A DNA stretch of 64,000 nt from Tropicimonas sp. IMCC34043. Lineage in GTDB: Bacteria > Pseudomonadota > Alphaproteobacteria > Rhodobacterales > Rhodobacteraceae. A program made the translations under genes and the position numbers. The first letter of the stretch is position 1; every line of letters starts with the position of its first letter. Positions 54,100 through 63,800 of this stretch are shown in pieces. The notes under the pieces were generated by a model. It saw only the letters and a program-made list of their open reading frames with translations, was not told where the DNA came from and did not search any database. The DNA is taken from NCBI RefSeq assembly GCF_003390845.1, contig NZ_QMEK01000001.1, positions 1,364,001 to 1,428,000 on the forward strand, given 5' to 3'.

Positions 54100-55410
54100 A
54101 TGACAACCGACTTCTTCGCAGGGATCGAGCCCGTCCGCTATGCCGGACCCGACAGCACCGATCCGCTCACCTTCCGTTATTATGACAAGGACCGGATGGT
54201 GGCGGGACGGCGGATGGAGGACCATCTGCGGTTCTCGATCGCCTACTGGCATTCCTTCACCTGGCCCGGCACCGACCCGTTCGGCGGCGAAACCCTGCTG
54301 CGTCCCTGGATGTCGGGCGCCGATCCGATGACGCTGGCGCGCCAGAAGGCCGATGTCGCCTTCAGGATGTTCGAACTGCTCGATGCGCCCTACTTTGCCT
54401 TCCACGACCGCGACGTGGCGCCCGAAGGCGAGTCTCTGTCCGGCTCGATTGCCAATCTGAACGCCATCGCCGACATCTTCGAGGCCAAGATGGAAACCGC
54501 CAAGGTGCGGCTGCTGTGGGGCACCTCGAACCTGTTCTCGCACCGCCGCTTCATGTCGGGTGCGGCCACGAACCCCGACCCCGAGGTCTTCAGCTATGCC
54601 TGCGGTCTGGTGAAAGCGGCGCTTGACGTCACTCACCGGCTTGGCGGCGAAAACTATGTCTGCTGGGGCGGTCGCGAGGGCTATGAGACGCTGCTCAACA
54701 CCAACATCGGGCAGGAACTCGACCAGCTCGGCTGTTTCCTGTCGATGCTTGTCGACTACAAGCACAAGATCGGCTTCGCCGGCCCGATCCTGATCGAACC
54801 GAAACCCAAGGAACCGACCAAGCATCAGTACGACTTCGATGTGGCGACCGTCTATGGCTTCCTGCAGCGCTATGACCTGCTGGGCGACGTGAAGGTGAAT
54901 ATCGAACAGAACCATGCGGTTCTGGCCGGCCACAGCTTTGACCACGAGGTCCGGCTTGCCTATGCCACCGACATCTTCGGCTCGATCGACATCAACCGCG
55001 GCGACGACCTGCTGGGCTGGGATACCGACCAGTTCGGCATGAACGTGCCCGAGATCACGCTCCTGATGCACGAGATCCTCAAGCATGGCGGCTTCAAGAC
55101 CGGCGGGCTGAACTTCGACGCCAAGATCCGCCGTCAGTCGATCGACCCGGCGGACCCGCTGATCGCCCATGTCGCCTCGATGGATGCCTGCGCCCGCGGG
55201 CTGCTTGCCGCCGAGAAGATGCTGGAGGACCGCGCGCTCGAAGGCCCGCTGGCCGACCGTTATGCCGGCTGGAAGACGCCAGAGGCGAAGGCGATCCTTG
55301 CTGGCGAGCGCAGCCTCGAACAGGTCGCCGAAGCGGCGCTTTCGCTCGACCCGCAGCCGCGGTCGGGACGGCAGGAATACCTCGAGGGCGTGCTCAACCG
55401 CTACGTCTGA
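54100..55410 (+). CDS. xylA: Xylose isomerase
   Basis: A 436-residue cytoplasmic enzyme converting D-xylose to D-xylulose. Metal- and substrate-binding motifs are visible: catalytic His102 in [31 protein letters not shown] near 185, [18 protein letters not shown] near 230 and [20 protein letters not shown] near 267. The length matches class II xylose isomerases. It starts three bases after the GH3 stop with GGAGAG upstream. No xylulokinase is in the window, so the next step is encoded elsewhere. Confidence 0.97.
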   Translation: MTTDFFAGIEPVRYAGPDSTDPLTFRYYDKDRMVAGRRMEDHLRFSIAYWHSFTWPGTDPFGGETLLRPWMSGADPMTLARQKADVAFRMFELLDAPYFAFHDRDVAPEGESLSGSIANLNAIADIFEAKMETAKVRLLWGTSNLFSHRRFMSGAATNPDPEVFSYACGLVKAALDVTHRLGGENYVCWGGREGYETLLNTNIGQELDQLGCFLSMLVDYKHKIGFAGPILIEPKPKEPTKHQYDFDVATVYGFLQRYDLLGDVKVNIEQNHAVLAGHSFDHEVRLAYATDIFGSIDINRGDDLLGWDTDQFGMNVPEITLLMHEILKHGGFKTGGLNFDAKIRRQSIDPADPLIAHVASMDACARGLLAAEKMLEDRALEGPLADRYAGWKTPEAKAILAGERSLEQVAEAALSLDPQPRSGRQEYLEGVLNRYV

Positions 55411-55423
55411 GCCGCACCTCAAG

Positions 55424-55455
55424 CTGGCCGGACCGCCCTCCCACGGCCCGGCCAG
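55424..55455 (+). terminator. Hairpin after xylA
   Basis: CTGGCCGGACCG pairs with CGGCCCGGCCAG (one A-C mismatch) around eight bases, 13 bases beyond the xylA stop. No T-run follows; it probably marks the end of the sugar operon. Confidence 0.5.
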
Positions 55456-55609
55456 CACCAGAATTCTGCAGCCTCCGGGAGTTTCCTCGGGGGTCCGCGC
55501 GGGATACTGCCCACGCCCGGCGCCGTTCCGCCACGCGCGCGTTCCGCGGCCAAACCTCGTTAGGCCAGGCTGCCGCCCTTGCCGGATCAGCAGCTGCCCG
55601 ATGGCGCGA

Positions 55610-57091
55610 TCAGCCCTTGAGGCCCTCGAAACGGTCGCGGATCATCCGGTCGAGCGCCAGAACTCCCCAGCCCGAAGCGCCCTTCGGCGCAAGATCGGGG
55701 GCCGAGTTCGGCTGCGCCACGCCGGCGATGTCGAGGTGTATCCAGGGCGTGCCGTCCTTCACGAAGCGGTGCAGGAACTCGGCCGCGGCGATGGCGCCGC
55801 CCCAGCGGTTGCCGACGTTCTTGACGTCGGCCTTGTCGGATTTCAGTGCCTTGGCATAGGCGGGCGCCAGCGGCATTCGCCAGGCGCCCTCGCCCTCGGC
55901 TGCGGCCGCCTTGAGGAACCCGTCGCAGAAGCCGTCGTCGTTCGAGAACACGCCTGCGTTCTCGTGGCCGAGCGCGACAATGATGGCGCCGGTCAGCGTC
56001 GCCAGATCGACCATGCCTATGGGCTTGAAACGTTCCTGCGCGTACCACATCACGTCGCCCAGCACGAGCCGGCCCTCGGCATCGGTGTTGATGATCTCGA
56101 CCGTGTCGCCCTTCATCGAGGTGACGATGTCGCCCGGACGCTGGGCGCGGCCGTCGGGCATGTTCTCGACCAGACCGACAAGTCCGACGACATTGGCCGC
56201 GGCCTTGCGCAGCGCGAGGGTCTTCATGACCCCGGCAACGACGCCGGCGCCGCCCATGTCCATGGTCATGTCTTCCATGCCACCCGCAGCCTTGATCGAA
56301 ATGCCGCCGGTGTCGAACACGACCCCCTTGCCGATCAGCGCCAGCGGCGCCTCGGCGCCACCGCCGGCCCAGCGCATGACGACAACCTTGGTCGGGCTGT
56401 CAGATCCCTGCCCGACCCCCAGCAGCATCCTCATGCCCAGTTCGGCAAGCTCGGGTTCGTCCAGCACTTCGACCTCGAGCCCGATCTCGCGAAGCGCCAC
56501 CAGCCTGTCGGCGAAGTTTTCGGTGGTCAGCAGGTTCGACGGCAGGTTCACCAGATTGCGGGTAAAGAAGACCCCTTCGGCCAGCGCCTGCACTGCCACC
56601 ATTTTGCGCGTCAGTGCGACCGGATCGCTGACCATGACGACGGTGCGGCCCGGGGCGGGCGCCTTGCCTTCGCCGGTCTTGCAGGCATCAAAGGTATAGC
56701 CGCGCAGCAGGATGCCCAGCACCAGTTCAGACAGACGCGAGCGCGTGCCGCCAAGCACCAGCACATCGGCCTTGCCGCGCGCCTTGCCGATTGCAGCCCC
56801 CGCTCGCCGGACCTCGATCACAGTCGCGGTCTTGTCGAGCCGGACCACCTGGATCGCCGCCGCGGCCATGCCGGAGGGACAGGCAAGATCGGCCGACTGT
56901 CCGGATTTGAGATCCGAGAAGCCGTCGCTCTCGACAAACCGCCCGACCATCCCCTTGCAAAGCCGGTTGACCCGGCGGGTCGCAGCATCGAGCCGTCCCT
57001 CGCCAGAGACGAGAACGACGATGCGGCCCTCGAAGTCCTTGAGCGGCTCGAGGTCGGTAGCGACGATTTCGACCGGAGGTAGATCTGTCAT
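55610..57091 (-). CDS. pepA: Leucyl aminopeptidase (M17)
   Basis: A 493-residue cytosolic hexameric metallopeptidase that removes N-terminal residues from peptides. The two-metal active site is clear: LIGKGVVFDTGGISIKAAGG, MTMDMGGAGVVAGVMKTLAL and EIINTDAEGRLVLGDVMWYA, in the conserved C-terminal half. In E. coli, PepA also binds DNA; nothing in the sequence tests that. It is divergent from the lpt chain, and holC, its usual downstream partner, is displaced by the sugar operon. Confidence 0.97.
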   Translation of the reverse strand: MTDLPPVEIVATDLEPLKDFEGRIVVLVSGEGRLDAATRRVNRLCKGMVGRFVESDGFSDLKSGQSADLACPSGMAAAAIQVVRLDKTATVIEVRRAGAAIGKARGKADVLVLGGTRSRLSELVLGILLRGYTFDACKTGEGKAPAPGRTVVMVSDPVALTRKMVAVQALAEGVFFTRNLVNLPSNLLTTENFADRLVALREIGLEVEVLDEPELAELGMRMLLGVGQGSDSPTKVVVMRWAGGGAEAPLALIGKGVVFDTGGISIKAAGGMEDMTMDMGGAGVVAGVMKTLALRKAAANVVGLVGLVENMPDGRAQRPGDIVTSMKGDTVEIINTDAEGRLVLGDVMWYAQERFKPIGMVDLATLTGAIIVALGHENAGVFSNDDGFCDGFLKAAAAEGEGAWRMPLAPAYAKALKSDKADVKNVGNRWGGAIAAAEFLHRFVKDGTPWIHLDIAGVAQPNSAPDLAPKGASGWGVLALDRMIRDRFEGLKG

Positions 57092-57295
57092 TGCGGTACC
57101 TTCGCTTTCTCGTTGCTACCTTCCTAGCCCGGCTTGTTCTCCGGCGCCAGCAGCCCGCGGCGTCTTTACCTGCATCATTCAGTCCCGCCGAATGCCGGTT
57201 TCCGCAACGGCACAGCTTGGATAGGCTGGCGGCCAGGGCCCGGCGCGGGGAGGCGCCGGCCGAACACCGAGGTCCGTGATATCCGGGGAGGGATC

Positions 57296-57973
57296 ATGTC
57301 CGACAGCGTCAGCGAGACAAAGCGCGAATTCACCCAGGCCGAGATTGGCGCGCTCGCGCATCTCTATCGCGGCGAGGTCTATCGCAGCACGATCTGGCGC
57401 ACCCGGCTCGACACAACCACCAACTGGTCCGTGGTCTCGCTCGGCGCCGCATTCTCGATCTCGTTCTCCAGCCCCGAGGCCTCGGCGCTGCCGATCCTTC
57501 TGGTCGGCGTTCTGATCTTCACGCTGATGCTGCTCGAGGCGCGGCGCTATCGCTATTTCAACGTCTGGCGGGCGCGGGCGCGCTATATGGAGGTTCACTT
57601 CTATGCCCCTCTCCTCGACGACGGCAACCTGCACACCGAAGACGACTGGCAGAAGGTTCTGGCCAAGGATTACTGGCGGCCCGACTATCACATCAGCCTG
57701 CTGACGGCGATGGGGCGGCGGATCCGGCGCAACTATCTCTGGATCCTGACCATCCAGATCATGGCCTATGTCGGCAAGCTGGTGATCCATCCGACCTCGG
57801 CCACAAGCCTGCACGAGGTCATCCGCCGGGCCGATACCGGGCCCATCCCGGGCGAGGTCATTCTGGGGATCGGTGTGCTCTATCTCGGCAGCTTCCTGGC
57901 GATTGCGCAGATCACCGGATGGCGCGATGCGCAACGCTCGGTGAAGCGAAATCGCGGCCGTCCTCTGGGCTGA
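57296..57973 (+). CDS. DUF2270 membrane protein
   Basis: A 225-residue protein with three or four membrane helices: SVVSLGAAFSISFSSPEASA, ALPILLVGVLIFTLMLLEAR, LWILTIQIMAYVGKLVI and ILGIGVLYLGSFLAIAQITG. The stretches LAHLYRGEVYRSTIWRTRLD, YRYFNVWRARARYMEVHFYA and MGRRIRRNYLWIL are typical of DUF2270, of unknown function. GGGGAGG precedes the ATG at 57296. It sits between pepA and lptF, a place that is usually empty. Confidence 0.82.
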   Translation: MSDSVSETKREFTQAEIGALAHLYRGEVYRSTIWRTRLDTTTNWSVVSLGAAFSISFSSPEASALPILLVGVLIFTLMLLEARRYRYFNVWRARARYMEVHFYAPLLDDGNLHTEDDWQKVLAKDYWRPDYHISLLTAMGRRIRRNYLWILTIQIMAYVGKLVIHPTSATSLHEVIRRADTGPIPGEVILGIGVLYLGSFLAIAQITGWRDAQRSVKRNRGRPLG

Positions 57974-58114
57974 ACGCCGGGCGCCGCGGCCCGGCCGGAT
58001 CCCCCCGGTGCGGCATGGCGGCATCGTACCGCCGGACGCTGCGTGTGCGGGTTTTACGTGCCCCGGAAATTCGGTTACTCCAAAGAACCGATACCCAATC
58101 AATGCAGCGGTGGC

Positions 58115-59248
58115 ATGGCCAGATTCGACCGATATTTCCTCTACCAGCTGATGGTGCTTTTCGGCTTCTTCTCGCTGGTTCTGGTATCGGTCTACTGGAT
58201 CAACCGTGCGGTGACGCTTTTCGACGAATTGCTGTCGGACGGGCAGTCGGCCGGAACCTTCTTTACCCTCACGCTCTTTACCCTGCCGAACGTGGTGCGC
58301 ATGGTGCTGCCGATCTCGGCCTTTGTCGCGGCGGTCTATGTCACCAACCGCCTTACCACGGAAAGCGAACTGGTGGTGGCGCAGGCCACCGGCATGTCGC
58401 CCTGGCGGCTGGCGCGGCCGGTCATGGTGTTCGGATTGCTGATCGCGTTGCTTATGGGGCTGCTCGTGCACGTGCTGGTGCCGGTCAGTCGCACGCTGCT
58501 TGCCGAGCAGACCAGGGCAATCGAACAGAACCTGGCGGCGCGGCTGCTGAACGAGGGGCAGTTCCTGCACCCGTCGAGCGGGCTGACCTTCTATGTCCGC
58601 GAGATCACCGCGGATAACGAGATGCTCGACGTCTTCCTGTCCGACGCACGATCGAACCGCACCCGCACCGATTATCTGGCCCGCAGCGCCTATCTGGTCC
58701 GCGACGCGCAGGACCGGCCGACCCTGGTGATGATCGACGGCACCGCACAGACGCTCAATCTGACCGACACACGTCTGACCGTCACCACCTTCGACAGCTT
58801 CAGCTATAACCTCGATTCGATGATGGAGGCGACCGGGCGCGGTCGGCGCGACGTGCGCGAATTCGGCACTCCGACCCTGTTCCGCCCGGACGCCGCGGCG
58901 CTGGAGGCGACACGCAGGGACCCGGCGGTGTTCCTATACGAGGCGCATCTGCGGCTGGCGCAGCCTTTCAATCCTCTGGTCGCGGCGTTGCTGGGGTTCT
59001 CCACCCTGATGCTTGGCGGCTACAGCCGGTTCGGGGTCTGGTGGCAGATCGCGCTGGCAATCGCGCTGATCATCTCGCTGCAGGCGATCGAGAACGTGAC
59101 CGCCGACATCGCCCGTCGCGACACATCGCTCTGGCCGCTGGTCTATGTGCCGACGCTGCTGGGGTTCGGGGTGATTGCCGGGCTGCTGTCGGCAGCCGGC
59201 CGGCCCTCGATATTTTCCCGGCGCCGCCGGCAGAGGGCGGCCGCATGA
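58115..59248 (+). CDS. lptF: LPS export permease LptF
   Basis: A 377-residue inner-membrane subunit of the LptB2FG extractor, which lifts LPS from the inner membrane toward LptC. Three helices in the N-terminal part (FLYQLMVLFGFFSLVLVSVY, FTLPNVVRMVLPISAFVAAV, ARPVMVFGLLIALLMGLLVH), a periplasmic beta-jellyroll (about 130-260), and three C-terminal helices match the family. The ATG at 58115 gives the expected short N-terminus; the open frame upstream to 58043 is not supported. Its stop overlaps lptG by four bases. Confidence 0.94.
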   Translation: MARFDRYFLYQLMVLFGFFSLVLVSVYWINRAVTLFDELLSDGQSAGTFFTLTLFTLPNVVRMVLPISAFVAAVYVTNRLTTESELVVAQATGMSPWRLARPVMVFGLLIALLMGLLVHVLVPVSRTLLAEQTRAIEQNLAARLLNEGQFLHPSSGLTFYVREITADNEMLDVFLSDARSNRTRTDYLARSAYLVRDAQDRPTLVMIDGTAQTLNLTDTRLTVTTFDSFSYNLDSMMEATGRGRRDVREFGTPTLFRPDAAALEATRRDPAVFLYEAHLRLAQPFNPLVAALLGFSTLMLGGYSRFGVWWQIALAIALIISLQAIENVTADIARRDTSLWPLVYVPTLLGFGVIAGLLSAAGRPSIFSRRRRQRAAA

Positions 59249-60351
59249 AACTGCAGCTCTACTTCGCGCGCAAGTTCCTGAAGATAACGCTCGGGATCTT
59301 CCTCGGGTTTGCAGCGTTCCTGGTGATGCTCGACATGGTCGAACAGGTGCGGCGCTTCGATTCGTTCCAGATCACGCTGTTTGACGCCTTCCGTCTGTCG
59401 CTGCTGTCGGTGCCCGAGACCTTGTATTCGATCCTGCCGCTGGTGATCATGCTGGCAACGCTGGCACTGTTTTTGTCGCTGTCGCGCACGTCGGAACTGG
59501 TGGTCACCCGCGCGGCCGGCCGCTCCGCGATCCGGGCGATGTTCGCGCCGGCCTTTGCCGCGGCGGCGGTGGGCGTGCTGGCGGTCACCGTGTTCAACCC
59601 GATCGTCGCGGCAACCAAGAAGGTCTACGACCAGCGTGCCACCCAGTTTGCCGGTCAGGACGCCAGTGCCCTGTCGGTCAGCCGCGAGGGGCTGTGGTTG
59701 CGGCAGGGCAGCGACGACGGCCAGACCGTGATCCGTGCGGCCCGCTCCAACCCCGACGGATCGACGCTCTACGACGTTTCTTTCGTCGCCATGGCGCCGC
59801 ACGACAGCGACGGGCCGGCAGCGATCAGCCGGATCCAGGCCAGCAGCGCGACCCTGACACCGGGGTCCTGGAAGCTGACCGACGCCAAGATCTGGCCGCT
59901 CGACGTGTCGAACCCCGAGACCGCCGCGACCTTTCGCGCCGAGTATGAGGTGCCCTCACCGCTGACCCTGGAACGGATCCGCGACAGTTTCGGCGAACCC
60001 GCGGCCATCCCGATCTGGGAATTGCCTGCGTTCATCCGGGCGCTCGACGCAGCCGGGTTTTCCGCCCGAAAACACAGGGTCTGGTTCCAGATGGAGCTTG
60101 CGCAGCCGCTGTTTCTGGCCGCTATGGTGATGATCGGTGCGGGGTTCACCATGCGCCACACGCGGTCGACCCGGACCGGATTGATGGTGATGTTCGCGCT
60201 GCTGTTCGGCTTTTCCGCCTTCTTCATCCGTAACATCGCCCAGGTTCTGGGCCAGAACGGCGACATCCCGGTCATTCTGGCCGCCTGGGCGCCGCCGATC
60301 GCGGCAGCGCTTCTGTCGCTCGGGCTGCTTTTGCATCTGGAGGACGGATGA
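59245..60351 (+). CDS. lptG: LPS export permease LptG
   Basis: A 368-residue partner of LptF with the same plan: N-terminal helices (FLKITLGIFLGFAAFLVMLD, ETLYSILPLVIMLATLALFL), a periplasmic beta domain, and C-terminal helices (QPLFLAAMVMIGAGFTM, IAAALLSLGLLLHL). The TSELVVTRAAGRSAIRAMFA coupling region interacts with LptB in the family. It overlaps both lptF and lptD by ATGA, so the three are translated together. Confidence 0.94.
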   Translation: MKLQLYFARKFLKITLGIFLGFAAFLVMLDMVEQVRRFDSFQITLFDAFRLSLLSVPETLYSILPLVIMLATLALFLSLSRTSELVVTRAAGRSAIRAMFAPAFAAAAVGVLAVTVFNPIVAATKKVYDQRATQFAGQDASALSVSREGLWLRQGSDDGQTVIRAARSNPDGSTLYDVSFVAMAPHDSDGPAAISRIQASSATLTPGSWKLTDAKIWPLDVSNPETAATFRAEYEVPSPLTLERIRDSFGEPAAIPIWELPAFIRALDAAGFSARKHRVWFQMELAQPLFLAAMVMIGAGFTMRHTRSTRTGLMVMFALLFGFSAFFIRNIAQVLGQNGDIPVILAAWAPPIAAALLSLGLLLHLEDG

Positions 60352-62495
60352 CCCGCCGCCACCGCCTTACCCTGCTTGCGGCAACACTCGCGCTTGCCCT
60401 GCCACTGCTGGCGCCAATCCCGGCTGCGGCGCAGTCGGACTCGGCGTTTTCAACGCTGATCGCCGACCAGGTCGAATTCAGCCAGGATGGCAAGCTTGTT
60501 GCCACTGGCAATGTCGAGGCGATCTATGGCGACAGCCGGCTGACCGCGAAGCGCATCACCTATGATCAGGAGGCCGACACGCTCCAGATCGAGGGGCCGA
60601 TGGTCCTGACCCAGGGCGCGGATTCGATCGTGGTCGCCGACAGCGCCGATCTTTCGACCGATCTGCGCGAAGGCATATTGCAGTCGGCCCGCGTGGTGCT
60701 GAACCAGCAGTTGCAGATTGCAGCGGCCGAGGTCGACCGCACCGGCGGCCGCTATACCCAGCTCTACAATACCGTCGCCTCGTCCTGTCAGGTCTGCGCC
60801 AAACGGCCGATACCGCTGTGGCGGATTCGCGCGAAACGGGTGGTGCATGACGAGCTGGAGCATCAGATCTATTTCGACCAGGCCTGGTTCGACGTGATGG
60901 GGGTCCCGCTCGCCTATTTCCCGCAGTTGCGGATGCCCGACCCCAGCCTGAAACGCGCCACCGGCTTCCTGACGCCGAAACTCGTCTTTTCGGACCAGCT
61001 CGGCAACGGGATTAAGGTTCCCTATTTCATCGTCCTCGGCGACAGCCGCGACCTGACGGTGACGCCCTTTTTGGCCACCAATACCGCCACGCTGGAACTG
61101 CGCTATCGCCAGGCGTTCCGCAACGGGAAGGTCGAATTCAACGGCGCGATGACCGAGGACACGATCCTGCCCGGAAAATTTCGCGGATACCTTTTCGGCA
61201 AGGGCGAATTCGATCTGCCGCGCGACTTCAAGCTCGAGTTCGATCTGCAGACGGTGACCGACAAGACCTATCTGGAGGACTACGACTATTCCGACGACGA
61301 CGTGCTGCAAAGCTCGGTGACCCTGAGCCGGGTAAAACGCGACCGACTGTTTTCGGCCGAGGCGATCCATTACTATTCTCTGCGCGAGGACGACAGCAAC
61401 GAAACCGACCCCTATTTCGAAGGCGACCTGATCTGGGTGAACCGCAGCCACCCGGATCTGATAGGCGGCACGCTGACCACCGATCTGGTCGGCCACACGC
61501 ACCTGCGCCATTCCGATCAGAATATCGTCGGCCGTGACGTCGCGCGCCTGTCCGGGCATGTCGGCTGGGAACGGGCCTGGACCCTGCCCGCCGGGCTGCG
61601 CTTTACCGGCGCGGCGGACGCCTACCTCGACTACGAGGTCGTGAGGAACGACAGCGACTATCCCGACCCGATCCAGAATTTCGTCCCCTATGGCGTGGCC
61701 GAACTGAGCTGGCCCTGGATGCGTCAGGGCGCGCGGGCGACGCATATCATCGAACCGATCGCCCAGGTGGTCTGGGCCCCGGACGACATTGAGCAGGGGC
61801 CCAACGACCAGAGCACCCAGGTCAACTTCGATCAGGGCAACCTGTGGTCGCTGTCTCGCTTTCCCGCGGGCGACGAACGCGAGCTCGGAACCCGCGCCAA
61901 CATCGGGATGCGCTGGACGCGCTATGACCCCTCGGGCTGGACCGCGGCACTGACCGTCGGGCGGATCGTGCGCCAGGAGGATCTGGGACAGTTCGCCGGG
62001 ATCGTGCCGCTGGAAGGCACCGTGTCCGACTGGATGTCCGCCATCACCCTGCGGCTGCCGGGAAGACTGACACTGATGAACCAGTCGCTGTTCGACGAGA
62101 GCTTCGCAGTGACGGGCAACGAGGCGCAATTGAACTGGAACATGCCGCACATGGGCCTTGGCGCCACCTATATCTGGCTGCAGCCCTATTCGGTGCCGAA
62201 CCAGCCCGACGTGTCGAACGAATGGACGCTGAACGGCAACTGGAACTTTTCGGACCGCTGGGCGACACGGGTGAACTGGAACTATGACGTCGAACTCGAC
62301 CGGTCTGCCTCGGCGCGCTGGGGGCTGACCTATACCACCAATTGTGCCAGCTTCGACGTCACGATGCGCCGCCGCTATACCTCGAACAATTCCGACGAGC
62401 AGGTCTTCGATTATACCTTCGCGATCGAACTGGCGGGCTTCGGTGCCTCGGGGGTCGAACGGAAATGGCCGACACGCGCGGGCTGCCGCGGTTAG
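60348..62495 (+). CDS. lptD: LPS-assembly protein LptD
   Basis: A 715-residue outer-membrane protein that inserts LPS into the outer leaflet. It has a signal peptide (about 1-28, LLAATLALALPLLAPIPAAA), an N-terminal OstA/jellyroll domain (LIADQVEFSQDGKLVATGNV, AKRITYDQEADTLQIEG) and a large beta-barrel from about 190 onward. Cysteines at SSCQVCAKRP, TTNCASF and the extreme C-terminus (TRAGCRG) can form the inter-domain disulfides known for LptD. The ATG overlaps lptG. LptE is not adjacent. Confidence 0.95.
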   Translation: MTRRHRLTLLAATLALALPLLAPIPAAAQSDSAFSTLIADQVEFSQDGKLVATGNVEAIYGDSRLTAKRITYDQEADTLQIEGPMVLTQGADSIVVADSADLSTDLREGILQSARVVLNQQLQIAAAEVDRTGGRYTQLYNTVASSCQVCAKRPIPLWRIRAKRVVHDELEHQIYFDQAWFDVMGVPLAYFPQLRMPDPSLKRATGFLTPKLVFSDQLGNGIKVPYFIVLGDSRDLTVTPFLATNTATLELRYRQAFRNGKVEFNGAMTEDTILPGKFRGYLFGKGEFDLPRDFKLEFDLQTVTDKTYLEDYDYSDDDVLQSSVTLSRVKRDRLFSAEAIHYYSLREDDSNETDPYFEGDLIWVNRSHPDLIGGTLTTDLVGHTHLRHSDQNIVGRDVARLSGHVGWERAWTLPAGLRFTGAADAYLDYEVVRNDSDYPDPIQNFVPYGVAELSWPWMRQGARATHIIEPIAQVVWAPDDIEQGPNDQSTQVNFDQGNLWSLSRFPAGDERELGTRANIGMRWTRYDPSGWTAALTVGRIVRQEDLGQFAGIVPLEGTVSDWMSAITLRLPGRLTLMNQSLFDESFAVTGNEAQLNWNMPHMGLGATYIWLQPYSVPNQPDVSNEWTLNGNWNFSDRWATRVNWNYDVELDRSASARWGLTYTTNCASFDVTMRRRYTSNNSDEQVFDYTFAIELAGFGASGVERKWPTRAGCRG

Positions 62496-62564
62496 AGCGG
62501 CTTGTCGTGCCGGGTCGGCTGGCATAGAACCCGAAGGACCGGCAGGCAGCAGGGCGAGGCAAGG

Positions 62565-63800
62565 ATGCGACATTTGCGGCAGAGTCTTGGGACCGTTGTC
62601 CTTTTGGTCCTGGGCGCCGTTCTGAACGTCGCCCCGGCTCTGGCGCAGCAGGGCAGCCCTTTTGTGCCTGTCGTGATCGTCAACGACCGGCCGATTACCG
62701 AATACGAACTTGAGCAGCGGATCCTGATGCTGCAGCTGTTCCGCACCCCGGGCGATCTGAAGAAACAGGCGATGGACGGGCTGATCGACGACCGGCTGCG
62801 GCGCCAGGCCGCCGAGTCCATGAGCATCGAGATGACCGAGGAGCAGCTGACCGAGGGCATGACCGAATTCGCCTCCCGGGTGAATATGGACCTGCCCACT
62901 TTCCTCGACACGCTGTCGGCAAACGGCGTCGCGCCGGAAAGCTATCGCGACTTCGTGCAGGCGGGGATCGTCTGGCGCGAAGTGGTGGGAACCAAATTCG
63001 CTGCGCGCACCCAGGTCGGCGACACCGAGATCGACCGCGCGTTGGCGCTGTCGTCGCGCAAGGGCGGCGCCGAAGCGTTGCTGGCAGAAATCATCCTGCC
63101 GGCACGCGACGAGCAGGAAACCGCCAGCAGCAACGAGATCCTCCAGCAGATCCAGGACAATGTGAAAACCCGCGCCGAATTCGCCGCGGCGGCGCGCGAG
63201 TATTCTGCGGCCCCTTCGGCGCCCCGGGGCGGCCGGCTTGAAAAGTTCCTGCCGCTGTCGGACCTGCCGGCGCCGGTCCGCTCCCAGATCCTGACCATGG
63301 CGCCCGGGCAGATGACCGAGCCGCTGCCGGGCAACGGATTTATCGCGATCTTCCAGTTGCTGGAGCTGCGCGAGACCGGGACTGTCGAGTCCGGCAATGT
63401 GGCGCTCGAATACGCGATCTATCTGATCCCCGGCGGGCGCAGCCAGGCAGCATTGTCCGAGGCCGCCAAGGTCCGCGCGCGGGTCGATACCTGCAGCGAC
63501 CTCTACGGCGTTGCCAAGGGTCAGCCCCCCGAGCGGCTGGTGATCGAGACCCGACCGCTTGACAAGATCCCCGCAAGCACCGCGATGGAACTTGCAAAGC
63601 TCGACCCGGGCGAAAGCTCGACGGCGCTGGTTTCGGGCCAGAACCTCGAATTCCTGATGCTCTGTGCCCGCACGCCGATCTTCGACGAGGAGCTCGACCG
63701 GGCAGTCGTCCGCAACAACCTGCGCAACCAGCGGATCGCCGCGTATGGCGACGGCTATCTGGCCCAGTTGAAGGCCGACGCGACGATCCGCTACCCATGA
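62565..63800 (+). CDS. surA: SurA-like periplasmic chaperone/peptidyl-prolyl isomerase
   Basis: A 411-residue periplasmic chaperone that escorts outer-membrane proteins such as LptD. It has a signal peptide (about 1-29, TVVLLVLGAVLNVAPALAQ), a SurA N-terminal helical domain (VVIVNDRPITEYELEQRILM, DLKKQAMDGLIDDRLRRQAA), and one parvulin domain (about 180-270, ALLAEIILPARDEQE, FAAAAREYSAAPSAPRGGRL, MTEPLPGNGFIAIFQL). E. coli SurA has two parvulin domains. GGGCGAGGCAAGG precedes the ATG at 62565. It overlaps pdxA by four bases. Confidence 0.9.
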   Translation: MRHLRQSLGTVVLLVLGAVLNVAPALAQQGSPFVPVVIVNDRPITEYELEQRILMLQLFRTPGDLKKQAMDGLIDDRLRRQAAESMSIEMTEEQLTEGMTEFASRVNMDLPTFLDTLSANGVAPESYRDFVQAGIVWREVVGTKFAARTQVGDTEIDRALALSSRKGGAEALLAEIILPARDEQETASSNEILQQIQDNVKTRAEFAAAAREYSAAPSAPRGGRLEKFLPLSDLPAPVRSQILTMAPGQMTEPLPGNGFIAIFQLLELRETGTVESGNVALEYAIYLIPGGRSQAALSEAAKVRARVDTCSDLYGVAKGQPPERLVIETRPLDKIPASTAMELAKLDPGESSTALVSGQNLEFLMLCARTPIFDEELDRAVVRNNLRNQRIAAYGDGYLAQLKADATIRYP

